Origin: CAXXOK01 sp035399245
GTDB lineage: Bacteria > Bacillota > Clostridia > Christensenellales > Aristaeellaceae
Direction: 5' to 3'
Length of the DNA: 9,304 nt
Assembly (NCBI GenBank): GCA_035399245.1
Contig: DAOPIR010000115.1
Coordinates: 1-9,304 of the forward strand
The notes beneath the pieces were generated by a model that was not told where the DNA came from, made no database searches, and was given only the letters and a program-made list of their open reading frames with translations. Of the stretch, positions 1 through 6,794 are shown piece by piece. A program made the position numbers and the translations under genes. Position 1 is the stretch's first letter. The number at the start of each line of letters is the position of its first letter.

Positions 1-1638
1 GCAACGGACAACCCCAACCTCGGCGTGGGAATGTATCCCGGCACGAGCGAGGCAAACACCATCACGGTTGAGTGCTCCACGATGTCTAAACTCAACCCGA
101 TCCTCATGACCTATAATACCGAGCTTTCCATGGCGCGTCACCTTTGGGACTCGCTGGTGAAACTGGATGCGGACAACAATATTATCCCCGGCGCCGCTGA
201 AAGCTGGACGACCAGTGACGACAGCCTGACGTGGACCTTCAAAATCCGCGAAGGTATGAAGTGGGTCAATTCCGCCGGCGAAGCCGTTGCGGACGTTACG
301 GCCTACGACTTCGAGTTTGGCTTCAAACAGCTGCTCGATCCTGAAGTTGCGGCTGAATACTATTATATGGCCTCTATCTTCAAGAATGCGGATGCCTACT
401 ATGCCTATATGTCCGGCGAGAGCGACGTAGAGGTAACGTGGGACGAAGTCGGCATCAAGGCGTTGGACGACTATACGCTCGAGCTGACGCTTGAAAACGT
501 GCTTCCGTATTTCCTCCAGCAGATCAAATTCGAAGTGTTTGCCCCTGTTTACGAGCCCTTCTACACCGAAGTCGGCGCGGCAAACTACGGCACCTCTCCC
601 GAGACGCTGCTCTACACCGGCGGCTTCTACATGACGGAGTGGGTACTTGAGAACAAGATCGTCATGGTTAAGAACCCCTACTGGTATGATGCGGACAACG
701 TAACCATCTCCGGCATCAACTGGGTGAAGTACACGGATTCCAATGCGAAGCTGAACGCCTTCATGGGCGGCGAGCTGGACATCATGGACCTTTCCACCGG
801 CGAGCAGCGCACGATTTTCGAATCGGAAGGCTTCACGGTCAGCTCCTATGTCGGCGGCTATAGCTTCTACTTCACCGTCAACAACACGGAAACCTCCGAT
901 CTCCGCAGCAAGAGCCTGCGCAAGGCAATCAGCGCGGCGCTGGATCGCACCCAGTATGTGGACACGATCCGTAAGGACAACTCCGTGCCTGCCGACTGCT
1001 TTACCCTCGGCGTTACCGGCGTGAATACGGCGACCTTCGCGGAAGCTGTTATCGCGGCCAACGGCGGCGTTCCGCTGTACAATCCGGTTGCGGATCCCGA
1101 CCTTGCAAAGACCTATCTGGCAGCAGCGCTTGAAGAGCTTGGCTACAGCGATGTGTCCGAGATCAATATTGTGCTGATGACCTCCGAAAGCACCGTAAAC
1201 GAAGCGACCAGCCAGTTGTTCCAGGAGCAGCTGCGTGTCAACCTCGGCTTGGATGTGGGCATCGAAGTGGTGACCATCACCGAAGCGCGTGCACGCCGCA
1301 ATGCCTTGGATTATGACCTGTTCTTCACCGGCTGGGGCCCGGACTACAACGACCCGATGACCGACCTCGACCTGTGGGTAACCGGCGGCGGCAACAACCA
1401 CACCGGCTATTCCAGCGCGGAGTACGACTCCCTGATCGAGCAGGCCAAGCTGGAAACCGATCTGGTAGCGCGTGAACAGCTGTTTGTCCAGATGGAAATG
1501 CTGTTGGCCGACGATATGCCGATCATTCCGATCTACTGGCGTGCAGAAGACTATGTCGTCAGCGAGAAGCTGGTCAGCGGCTATGTGCGTATGCCGTTCC
1601 AGGGCTACAACCTGTTCTACACCAGACTGGCCGACTAA
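1..1638 (+). CDS. oppA: Oligopeptide ABC transporter, substrate-binding protein (5' partial)
   Basis: This extracellular binding protein belongs to the SBP_bac_5 (OppA/DppA) family; it captures peptides and delivers them to the OppBC channel. The frame is open through the left edge, so the true start, signal peptide and any lipobox cysteine lie outside the window; the internal GTG at 25 is not credible as a start. The visible 545 codons cover nearly the whole mature protein. Family marks seen are LWDSLVKLD near the N-terminus, the segment ending in WTFKIREGMKW, TGGFYMTEW followed by NPYWYD, and the C-terminal GWGPDYNDPMTD (codons from 1330), which matches the W-x-D-Y-x-D-P pattern typical of the family. 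It ends in TAA. Many codons end in C (AAC, TAC, ATC, GGC), as expected for an abundant protein, more so than in the permease gene behind it. Ligand class (peptide, nickel or other) cannot be fixed from sequence; a peptide ligand is inferred from the operon. Confidence 0.93.
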   Translation, partial: ATDNPNLGVGMYPGTSEANTITVECSTMSKLNPILMTYNTELSMARHLWDSLVKLDADNNIIPGAAESWTTSDDSLTWTFKIREGMKWVNSAGEAVADVTAYDFEFGFKQLLDPEVAAEYYYMASIFKNADAYYAYMSGESDVEVTWDEVGIKALDDYTLELTLENVLPYFLQQIKFEVFAPVYEPFYTEVGAANYGTSPETLLYTGGFYMTEWVLENKIVMVKNPYWYDADNVTISGINWVKYTDSNAKLNAFMGGELDIMDLSTGEQRTIFESEGFTVSSYVGGYSFYFTVNNTETSDLRSKSLRKAISAALDRTQYVDTIRKDNSVPADCFTLGVTGVNTATFAEAVIAANGGVPLYNPVADPDLAKTYLAAALEELGYSDVSEINIVLMTSESTVNEATSQLFQEQLRVNLGLDVGIEVVTITEARARRNALDYDLFFTGWGPDYNDPMTDLDLWVTGGGNNHTGYSSAEYDSLIEQAKLETDLVAREQLFVQMEMLLADDMPIIPIYWRAEDYVVSEKLVSGYVRMPFQGYNLFYTRLAD

Positions 1639-1695
1639 CCAAACGCTTGCTATATACGGGATGTTAAATCCTCAAGATAGTATCGTCTAAACGCC

Positions 1696-1748
1696 TGATG
1701 GGCATTACGGTATGGGCTTTTACAAAGCCTAAGCCGTAATGCCCATCA
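1696..1748 (+). promoter_or_regulatory. Long intercistronic hairpin between oppA and oppB
   Basis: A 15-base arm TGATGGGCATTACGG (1696-1710) is perfectly complementary to 1734-1748. The stem continues inward (1711-1720 with 1724-1733) through two wobble pairs and one A-A mismatch to a 3-base loop, TAC. In all, about 24 pairs form within 53 bases. No T-run follows; the oppB ribosome binding site begins four bases later. It is therefore more likely a 3'-end-stabilising or partial attenuation hairpin than a full terminator. In other binding-protein operons (for example E. coli malE-malF) such structures allow the binding protein to be made in excess of the permease. The function here is inferred. 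Confidence 0.85.
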
Positions 1749-1751
1749 TAC

Positions 1752-1758
1752 AAGGAGG
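1752..1758 (+). promoter_or_regulatory. Ribosome binding site fixing the TTG start of oppB
   Basis: AAGGAGG lies 8 bases before the TTG at 1767. No ATG or GTG is available at a suitable distance, and the resulting N-terminus, MVRYTIKRLAYAV, is typical of OppB/DppB proteins. This strong site therefore decides the rare TTG start. Confidence 0.85.
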
Positions 1759-1766
1759 AACCATCT

Positions 1767-2702
1767 TTGGTCCGCTACACCATCAAACGCCTTGCTTATG
1801 CGGTGCTTACGTTGTTTGCACTTATTTTGCTTACTTTTTTCATGATGCGCCTGCTTCCGGGCGACCCGTTCATTGGTGAAAAGACAGTTTCCCAAACTGC
1901 AATGGATAACATGCGCATTAAGTACGGGCTGGATAAACCCGTGATCGTGCAGTTTTTTATCTACTTTGGCAACTGTCTGCGCGGTGATCTTGGTATCTCG
2001 ATTACGTATAACCGTCCGGTGACCGAAATAATCTCCAGTGCATTTTTAGTGTCTGCTGATTTAGGTAGCCGGGCGATTTTGTTTGCCGTCATTATCGGCG
2101 TGCTGCTGGGCGCAGTGGCGGCAGTGAAACGCGGAAAATTTGCCGATACGTTTTCCATGATTATCGCAATGATCGGCGTCTCGGTGCCAAGCTTTATTAT
2201 GGGCGCGCTGCTGCAATATTTTCTGGCATTGCAGCTGCGCAAGGTGTTCGGGCTGAACTGGTTTCCCATACAGGGCTGGGGCACGCTGAAACAAACCATT
2301 TTACCGGCGTTTGCCCTGGGGCTTGGCTCCCTGGCAACGGTTTCGCGCCTGATGCGCACCAGTATGCTGGATGTGCTGGGGCAGGACTATATCCGCACCG
2401 CGCGCGCCAAAGGGCTGTCCGAACGCAGAATATTATGGCGGCATGCCATGCGCAATTCCATTATGCCTGTTGTGACCATTATGGGCCCCATTGTGGCAGC
2501 CGTGCTGACAGGCACCTTTGTTATTGAAAGCATATTTAATATCCCCGGATTAGGGAAATACTTCGTTACCAGTATCAAGGATCTTGACTATACCATGATT
2601 TCTGGAACGACCGTTTTTTATGGCGGGCTGTTAATTGTGTGTACCCTGATCGTTGACCTGTTGTATGGGTTTATTGACCCGAGAATTAAGCTGGAGGGGT
2701 AG
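1767..2702 (+). CDS. oppB: Oligopeptide ABC transporter, inner-membrane permease OppB
   Basis: One of the two membrane subunits (BPD_transp_1 family) forming the peptide channel with OppC. The 311-residue product is of normal length. The first membrane helix is at about residues 10-28, followed by the conserved external MRLLPGDPF (about 27-35) and the YGLDKP region (53-58). Further helices lie at roughly 100-120, 130-155, 177-196, 232-255 and 281-303. The cytoplasmic EAA loop that docks on the ATPases is at about 207-234, with the characteristic DYIRTARAKGLSERRI and HAMRNSIMP. The end, GFIDPRIKLEG, matches the family. The start is TTG, chosen from the upstream AAGGAGG and the N-terminal match. 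The next gene begins four bases after the stop, so the two are co-translated. Whether the transporter is best called Opp, Dpp or App cannot be decided from this protein. Confidence 0.95.
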   Translation: MVRYTIKRLAYAVLTLFALILLTFFMMRLLPGDPFIGEKTVSQTAMDNMRIKYGLDKPVIVQFFIYFGNCLRGDLGISITYNRPVTEIISSAFLVSADLGSRAILFAVIIGVLLGAVAAVKRGKFADTFSMIIAMIGVSVPSFIMGALLQYFLALQLRKVFGLNWFPIQGWGTLKQTILPAFALGLGSLATVSRLMRTSMLDVLGQDYIRTARAKGLSERRILWRHAMRNSIMPVVTIMGPIVAAVLTGTFVIESIFNIPGLGKYFVTSIKDLDYTMISGTTVFYGGLLIVCTLIVDLLYGFIDPRIKLEG

Positions 2703-2706
2703 GCAC

Positions 2707-3654
2707 ATGCAAGCAATCGAGAAAAAGCGCTTTACACATATCGGTGAAAGCGCGCATGAACGGGAAGCAATTTCAAGCTATAGCTTAACCTATATGCAGG
2801 ATGCTATGCGGCGCCTGATGCGTAACAAGGTTGCCGTCGTATGCATGTTTGTGATTTTGATTTTAGCGCTGTTTAGTATCTTCGCGCCGATTTTCAGTCC
2901 GTTTGACTATCGCGAGCAGCATTACGCGCACACAAACTCGGCGATGGGCACGGTGGATACGGTGGAGGGCACCGTTGGGGCCATCCACTATTTCGGCACG
3001 GATAAGCTGGGCCGCGATTTATTTACCCGGATATGGATGGGCGGCCGCGTATCGCTGACCATCGCGATCGTATGCGCCATTATCGACCTGATTATCGGCG
3101 TCATCTACGGCGGCGTTTCGGGCTACTTCGGCGGTACGACGGATATTGTGATGATGCGTATCCTGGAGATTATCAACGGCATTCCCTATCTGATTATCGT
3201 AATTCTGCTGATGATGATCATGCCGCCCGGCATGCTGACGATTATCGTCGCTTATTCATTGGTTGGATGGATACCGATGGCGCGCCTTGTGCGCGGACAG
3301 GTGGTTGCCCTGAAACGGCAGGAGTTTGTAGTTGCTGCCGAAGCGCTGGGCGCGTCGCCGGTTCGCATAATCGCGCGCCATTTGCTGCCCAACACGCTGT
3401 CTGTTGTTATCGTGCGAACCACACTTTCTATCCCGGCTGTTATCTTTACCGAGGCATACTTGAGTTATTTGGGACTTGGTATTCAGCTGCCCATGTGCTC
3501 GTGGGGCTCGCTTGCGCAGGCGGGGATCGAAAACTTCCGGCTGTATCCGTATCAGCTGATTATCCCCGCCATTTGCATCAGTTTAACCATGCTTGCGTTC
3601 AACCTGTTCGGCGACGGTTTGCGTGATGCATTTGATCCCAGATTACGGAGGTAG
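2707..3654 (+). CDS. oppC: Oligopeptide ABC transporter, inner-membrane permease OppC
   Basis: Second channel subunit (BPD_transp_1 with an OppC_N extension), 315 residues. The frame stays open upstream into oppB, but ATG 2707 is chosen because GGAGGGG at 2693-2699 sits 7 bases before it and the upstream codons lie inside oppB. A cytoplasmic N-terminal tail (1-40) with basic RRLMRNK precedes the first helix at about 41-63. The family motif FGTDKLGRDLFTR is at 96-108. More helices lie at about 114-138, 160-172, 176-190, 232-250 and 282-302. The EAA loop, EFVVAAEALGASPVRIIARHLLPN, spans 206-229. The ending GDGLRDAFDPRLRR is characteristic of OppC/DppC. It pairs with OppB and contacts the OppD/OppF ATPases through the EAA loop. 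The GGAGG serving oppD (3647-3651) overlaps the last codons. Confidence 0.95.
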   Translation: MQAIEKKRFTHIGESAHEREAISSYSLTYMQDAMRRLMRNKVAVVCMFVILILALFSIFAPIFSPFDYREQHYAHTNSAMGTVDTVEGTVGAIHYFGTDKLGRDLFTRIWMGGRVSLTIAIVCAIIDLIIGVIYGGVSGYFGGTTDIVMMRILEIINGIPYLIIVILLMMIMPPGMLTIIVAYSLVGWIPMARLVRGQVVALKRQEFVVAAEALGASPVRIIARHLLPNTLSVVIVRTTLSIPAVIFTEAYLSYLGLGIQLPMCSWGSLAQAGIENFRLYPYQLIIPAICISLTMLAFNLFGDGLRDAFDPRLRR

Positions 3655-3660
3655 GCCCTC

Positions 3661-4677
3661 ATGGGAAAAAGAATACTCGATATGGAAAATCTGCGGGTGT
3701 CGTTTGACACCTACGCAGGCGAAGTGCAGGCCGTGCGCGGTGTTTCGCTGTATGTGGAAGAGGGCGAAGTGCTCGCCATCGTAGGTGAATCCGGCTGCGG
3801 CAAATCTGTAACGGCGCAAACGATTATGAAGCTGAACCCCATGCCGCCGGCGCGCATCGTCAGCGGGAATATCACACTGGACGGACATGACATCGTAAAG
3901 GCGTCGGATAACGAAATGCGCAAAATCCGCGGCCGTACGGTATCCATGATTTTTCAGGATCCGATGACTTGTATGAACCCGACCAAGCAGGTCGGCAAGC
4001 AAATCGTGGAAGCCATTAAGCTGCACAACCATCTTTCGTCCGCTGAGGCACGCGACCAGGCCATTAAGTGCCTGGAGCAAGTGAATATTCCAAATCCGCT
4101 GGAGCGCTCCAAGCAGTATCCGCACGAGTTTTCGGGCGGTATGCGCCAGCGTGCCATGATCGCAATGGCCCTGTCGTGCGACCCGATGCTGTTGATCGCC
4201 GACGAACCCACAACAGCGCTGGACGTGACCATTCAGGCACAGATCATGGATCTGCTCAAGGAGATTCAGACAAAGGAAAAAACCGCGATTATCCTCATCA
4301 CGCACGATCTTGGCGTGGTGGCCGGGATTGCTGACCGTGTGGCGGTTATGTATGCGGGGAAAATTGTGGAAACGGGCACAATCGATCAGATCTTCTACCA
4401 CCATCGCCACCCGTATACAAACGCGCTCATGCGCTCCCTGCCGTCTGCCGACGCGACGAAGAAAACCGATTTAATCTCGATTCCCGGTACGCCGCCGGAT
4501 TTGCTTTCGCCGCCTGTTGGCTGCGGGTTTGCCGCACGCTGTAAGCATTGCATGCAGATTTGCAAAGAAGAAGACCCGCCGGAATTCGAGCTGGAAGGGA
4601 AGGGACATGTGGCCAAATGCTGGCTGCTGCACCCTGATTGTCCAAGTGCTGCGGAAAGAGGCGATCACAATGAGTGA
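3661..4677 (+). CDS. oppD: Oligopeptide ABC transporter ATPase OppD
   Basis: Cytoplasmic ATPase subunit, 338 residues, of usual length. The motifs are complete: Walker A GESGCGKS at 42-49, Q-loop glutamine 99 in FQDP, signature FSGGMRQR at 157-164, Walker B with D181-E182 in LLIADEP, D-loop ALD at 186-188, and switch histidine 215 in ITHD. The C-terminal oligopeptide-transporter domain (about 232-325) carries cysteines 288, 294, 301 and 320, the set known in OppD/DppD proteins to hold an iron-sulfur cluster. Additional cysteines at 297 and 327 are less usual. ATG 3661 follows GGAGG (3647-3651) by 9 bases. The last 8 bases overlap the oppF start (ATGAGTGA), indicating translational coupling. 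It forms a heterodimer with OppF that drives import. Confidence 0.96.
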   Translation: MGKRILDMENLRVSFDTYAGEVQAVRGVSLYVEEGEVLAIVGESGCGKSVTAQTIMKLNPMPPARIVSGNITLDGHDIVKASDNEMRKIRGRTVSMIFQDPMTCMNPTKQVGKQIVEAIKLHNHLSSAEARDQAIKCLEQVNIPNPLERSKQYPHEFSGGMRQRAMIAMALSCDPMLLIADEPTTALDVTIQAQIMDLLKEIQTKEKTAIILITHDLGVVAGIADRVAVMYAGKIVETGTIDQIFYHHRHPYTNALMRSLPSADATKKTDLISIPGTPPDLLSPPVGCGFAARCKHCMQICKEEDPPEFELEGKGHVAKCWLLHPDCPSAAERGDHNE

Positions 4678-5632
4678 CATACTCGTAAAGACAGAAAATC
4701 TGAGTAAGTATTTTAAAGTCAGCGGCGGCAGAATGCTGCGCGCTGTTGAGAATGTAACGCTGGAAATCCGGCGCGGAGAAACGCTGGGCCTGGTGGGAGA
4801 ATCCGGCTGCGGAAAATCTACGCTCGGCCGCACCATGATCGGCATTTACCGCCCCACCAAGGGCAAGCTGATCTATAATAATCAGGAGATGGACCTGAGC
4901 AGCAAAAAGGAACGCTTTAACTTCACGAAAAAAGCGCAGATCGTATTTCAGGATCCGTATGCGTCACTGGATCCGCGCATGACTGTCGGATCCATCATCC
5001 AGGAAGGCATGGTCATCCACGGCATGTACGACGCCAAGCGCAGGAAAGAGCGCATGGAAGAGCTTTTGGATATTGTCGGGCTCAACCGTGAGCACGGCAA
5101 CCGCTTCCCGCACGAGTTTTCGGGCGGCCAGCGCCAGCGCATCGGTATTGCGCGTTCGCTCGCGATCGAGCCGGAGTTTATCGTTTGCGACGAGCCTATC
5201 AGCGCACTGGATGTGTCCATTCAGGCGCAGATCATCAACCTGCTGCATAAGCTGCAGGAGCAGATGAACTTGACCTACCTGTTTATCGCGCATGATTTGA
5301 ATATTGTAAAGTACATCTCGGACCGCATTGCGGTGATGTATCTTGGCTCGGTAGTGGAGCTGGCGTCGAGCGACAACCTTTACGCCAATACGCTGCATCC
5401 GTATTCCAGGGCGCTGCTTTCCGCCGTGCCCATCCCCGATCCCGAGCTGGAAATGAACAAAAAGCGGCAAATATTAACCGGCGATGTACCAAGCCCGATC
5501 AACCGGCCCAAGGGCTGTGCGTTTTCCTCGCGCTGTCCGCTGGCGTGCGACATCTGCCGGCGCGAAGAACCGGTGCTGCGCGAGGTGTTTCCCGATCATT
5601 TCGTCGCCTGCCATTTGGTGGAAGGGAAATAG
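4670..5632 (+). CDS. oppF: Oligopeptide ABC transporter ATPase OppF
   Basis: Second ATPase subunit, 320 residues. ATG 4670 is used rather than the longer open frame upstream: AAAGAGG (4655-4661) lies 8 bases before it, and MSDILVKTENLSKYFKV is the expected family N-terminus, while the upstream frame is oppD read out of phase. Motifs are Walker A GESGCGKST at 43-51, Q94 in FQDP, the PYASLDPRM segment typical of OppF/DppF at 96-104, signature FSGGQRQR at 150-157, Walker B D174-E175 in CDEP, D-loop ALD 179-181, and histidine 208 in AHD. The C-terminal cysteines 283, 289, 296 and 314 match the iron-sulfur pattern of this family, with one more at 293. Both ATPases keep all catalytic residues, so both sites should be active. 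It is the last gene of the operon, and a terminator-like element follows. Confidence 0.96.
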   Translation: MSDILVKTENLSKYFKVSGGRMLRAVENVTLEIRRGETLGLVGESGCGKSTLGRTMIGIYRPTKGKLIYNNQEMDLSSKKERFNFTKKAQIVFQDPYASLDPRMTVGSIIQEGMVIHGMYDAKRRKERMEELLDIVGLNREHGNRFPHEFSGGQRQRIGIARSLAIEPEFIVCDEPISALDVSIQAQIINLLHKLQEQMNLTYLFIAHDLNIVKYISDRIAVMYLGSVVELASSDNLYANTLHPYSRALLSAVPIPDPELEMNKKRQILTGDVPSPINRPKGCAFSSRCPLACDICRREEPVLREVFPDHFVACHLVEGK

Positions 5633-5665
5633 TATCCTTTTCACGGGGATAATCATAATATTGGC

Positions 5666-5700
5666 TGCAATAAACCGCGAACGCTTCCTCGTTCGCGGTT
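5666..5700 (-). terminator. Terminator-like hairpin for leftward transcripts
   Basis: AACCGCGAACG (5673-5683) pairs over 11 bases with CGTTCGCGGTT (5690-5700) around a 6-base loop. Read on the - strand, the stem is followed by TATTGCAG, so the tail including the stem end reads TTTATT. The U-tract is short, so termination may be partial. It would serve the nucleoside phosphorylase transcript arriving from the right. Confidence 0.45.
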
Positions 5701-5896
5701 CAGCTTGCCCCAAAAGCCCTGTCTTCTTTGTCGCCTGCGCGAAGGCGCGGGCATCACGTACGCCAGTGTACGCTCAACCCGAGCCACGCTTGGCTTTGCA
5801 AAACCAGAACCTTTGGACCAAGCTGTCATCCCACTGTCAAACATAGTTTGCCAACGGCCTGAGCCGCGAACGAAGAACCGTTCGCGGCTGTTTATT
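5669..5896. mobile_element. MITE-like element with palindromic terminal inverted repeats
   Basis: The ends 5673-5703 and 5859-5889 are inverted copies matching at 27 of 31 positions. Each end is itself a hairpin with the shared core CCGCGAACG ... CGTTCGCGG and a 6-base loop; similarity continues through the loop (TTC) and into the flank (CAG). Just outside, AATAAAC (5669-5675) mirrors GTTTATT (5890-5896). The 155-base interior has no credible gene but several small dyads: CGCCT/AGGCG (5732-5747), CGTAC/GTACG (5757-5772), TGGCTTTGCAAAACCA (5791-5806) and CAAAC/GTTTG (5838-5850). No transposase and no clear target-site duplication were seen. It could be a non-autonomous mobile element, a dispersed extragenic repeat or a structured RNA. 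It sits exactly between convergent genes. Confidence 0.55.
5862..5896 (+). terminator. Terminator-like hairpin for rightward (opp) transcripts
   Basis: AGCCGCGAACG (5862-5872) pairs over 11 bases with CGTTCGCGGCT (5879-5889) around AAGAAC, followed by GTTTATT. It is the mirror image of the hairpin at 5673-5700 and is the best candidate for the end of the opp operon, although it lies about 230 bases beyond the oppF stop. The U-tract is short. Confidence 0.5.
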
Positions 5897-5910
5897 CACG
5901 AAACTGTCCT

Positions 5911-6681
5911 CTATAGCTGCAAGCAGATTTTGCAGGACAGATCAACCAGATCGTTTCGTATTTCATCTCTGCTGACCCATTGGCGCGAATCCCATTCTAC
6001 CCCGCTTAGATCATCCCCGCCGTATAAGATTTGCCCCAATAGTACATTGCGGAATTTGGACACCGCAAAAAAGGCGGCGGCTTCCATTTCCACAGTAACG
6101 CATCCCTCCGAAACGCGGAGGGCAACCTTATCTTCCGTTTCTCTGTAGAAGGCGTCGGTCGTCCACGTTTTCGCCTTGATATAAGGAATATGCTCGTTTT
6201 GCAGCGCTTGTTCCATACGATCCAAAACGTGTTGAATGCACTCGATTTCTCTGGATGGCTCCGCATAGTGGTAGGACACGCCCTCGTCCCTGACGGCGGC
6301 ATACGGAACAACCAGATGGCCGACCTGAATACCTTTTTGCAAAACACCGGCGCCGCCGCAAACAATGAACTTTTTAAAGCCCATGGCAATCAGCTCTTCC
6401 AATAATCCTGCTGAACCGGCGGCACCTAAGAAACCCTGCACAATTCCAACAGGAGTTCCGTTATAGTTCGTTTGATAGATCGGAAGATTTACCGTGGCGC
6501 AATAAAACATAGAAATCTGTTCCAGCTTGCCGGACTGCAGCATTTTATCAATCACATCGCTGAAAAAGGTGATAACACAGTACTCCGGAACCTCGGCTTT
6601 CGTGATTAATGCTGCCGGTTCGATTTTTGCCTTTTGATTTGGATCAAATTCCAATATGGGGAATTCTCTTTTTTCGAACAT
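5911..6681 (-). CDS. Nucleoside phosphorylase-family protein (PNP/UDP type)
   Basis: A 256-residue cytoplasmic enzyme of the PNP_UDP_1 family, expected to cleave a nucleoside with phosphate to a free base and ribose-1-phosphate. Supporting segments are GAAGSAGLLEEL (86-97), the glycine-rich VCGGAGVLQKGIQVGHLVVP (107-126), RDEG (131-134) and TTDAFYRET (174-182). VEMEAAAFF (197-205) is the ribose-binding Met-Glu motif found in uridine and purine phosphorylases, and GGDDLSG (221-227) is at the C-terminal substrate loop. The inner ATG at 6681 is chosen over the in-frame ATG at 6696, because the ribosome binding site GGGAGG lies between them and overlaps the outer codon. Substrate (uridine, purine nucleoside or a methylthio compound) cannot be settled. 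The gene lies 113 bases downstream of the secreted phosphoesterase on the same strand; co-transcription is possible. Confidence 0.85.
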   Translation of the reverse strand: MFEKREFPILEFDPNQKAKIEPAALITKAEVPEYCVITFFSDVIDKMLQSGKLEQISMFYCATVNLPIYQTNYNGTPVGIVQGFLGAAGSAGLLEELIAMGFKKFIVCGGAGVLQKGIQVGHLVVPYAAVRDEGVSYHYAEPSREIECIQHVLDRMEQALQNEHIPYIKAKTWTTDAFYRETEDKVALRVSEGCVTVEMEAAAFFAVSKFRNVLLGQILYGGDDLSGVEWDSRQWVSRDEIRNDLVDLSCKICLQL

Positions 6682-6688
6682 TGTTTTT

Positions 6689-6694
6689 CCTCCC
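6689..6694 (-). promoter_or_regulatory. Ribosome binding site deciding the phosphorylase start
   Basis: GGGAGG on the - strand lies 7 bases before ATG 6681. The alternative ATG at 6694-6696 overlaps this site and has only a weak AAGG ahead of it, so the inner start is favoured. Confidence 0.75.
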
Positions 6695-6707
6695 ATTATG
6701 GCCTTAT

Positions 6708-6735
6708 CTTTTGCCGTTTGGCAAACGGTGAAAAG
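6708..6735 (-). promoter_or_regulatory. Palindrome in the leader of the phosphorylase gene (possible operator or RNA hairpin)
   Basis: CCGTTTG (6714-6720) and CAAACGG (6722-6728) form a perfect 15-base dyad about a single central base. CTTTT (6708-6712) and AAAAG (6731-6735) extend the symmetry. In RNA the core would close on a short loop. There is no T-run on either strand after the stem, so it is not an ordinary terminator. The odd-centre dyad upstream of a nucleoside gene fits a repressor site, but no regulator gene is in the window. Confidence 0.5.
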
Positions 6736-6794
6736 CCGGTATCGCAGTGGAGCATTCCATGCGGGTACTTAAAAATCAACAGGGAGACGATGCA

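Noticed and set aside
25..1638. GTG at 25 as the start of the binding protein gene
   Set aside because: The frame is open to the left edge, there is no ribosome binding site, and the protein would lack an export signal.
1647..1671. Possible promoter for oppB around TTGCTATATACGG
   Set aside because: A -10-like TATA is present but no -35 box at proper spacing, and oppB is most simply transcribed from upstream of oppA.
3643..4410. 255-residue open frame antisense to oppD, and 348-residue open frame antisense to the phosphoesterase at 6846-7892
   Set aside because: Long antisense frames are expected opposite GC-rich coding sequence; neither has a ribosome binding site or a recognisable motif.
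5633..5651. TATCC/GGATA dyad just after the oppF stop
   Set aside because: It is a five-pair stem with a 9-base loop and no T-run, too weak to call a terminator.
5904..5940. Inverted repeat CTGTCCT/AGGACAG at the end of the phosphorylase gene
   Set aside because: It has only 7 pairs with a 23-base loop that includes coding sequence, and only three T residues follow on the - strand, so it is a poor terminator.
5705..6148. Open frames crossing the inter-operon element and running into the phosphorylase gene on the opposite strand
   Set aside because: They lack ribosome binding sites, show no recognisable domain, are rich in unlikely residue patterns, and overlap hairpins and a real gene.
6679..6712. 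Possible promoter TTGCCA-18-CATAAT on the - strand before the phosphorylase gene
   Set aside because: Transcription would begin downstream of or within the ribosome binding site, leaving too short a leader for this clearly SD-led gene.
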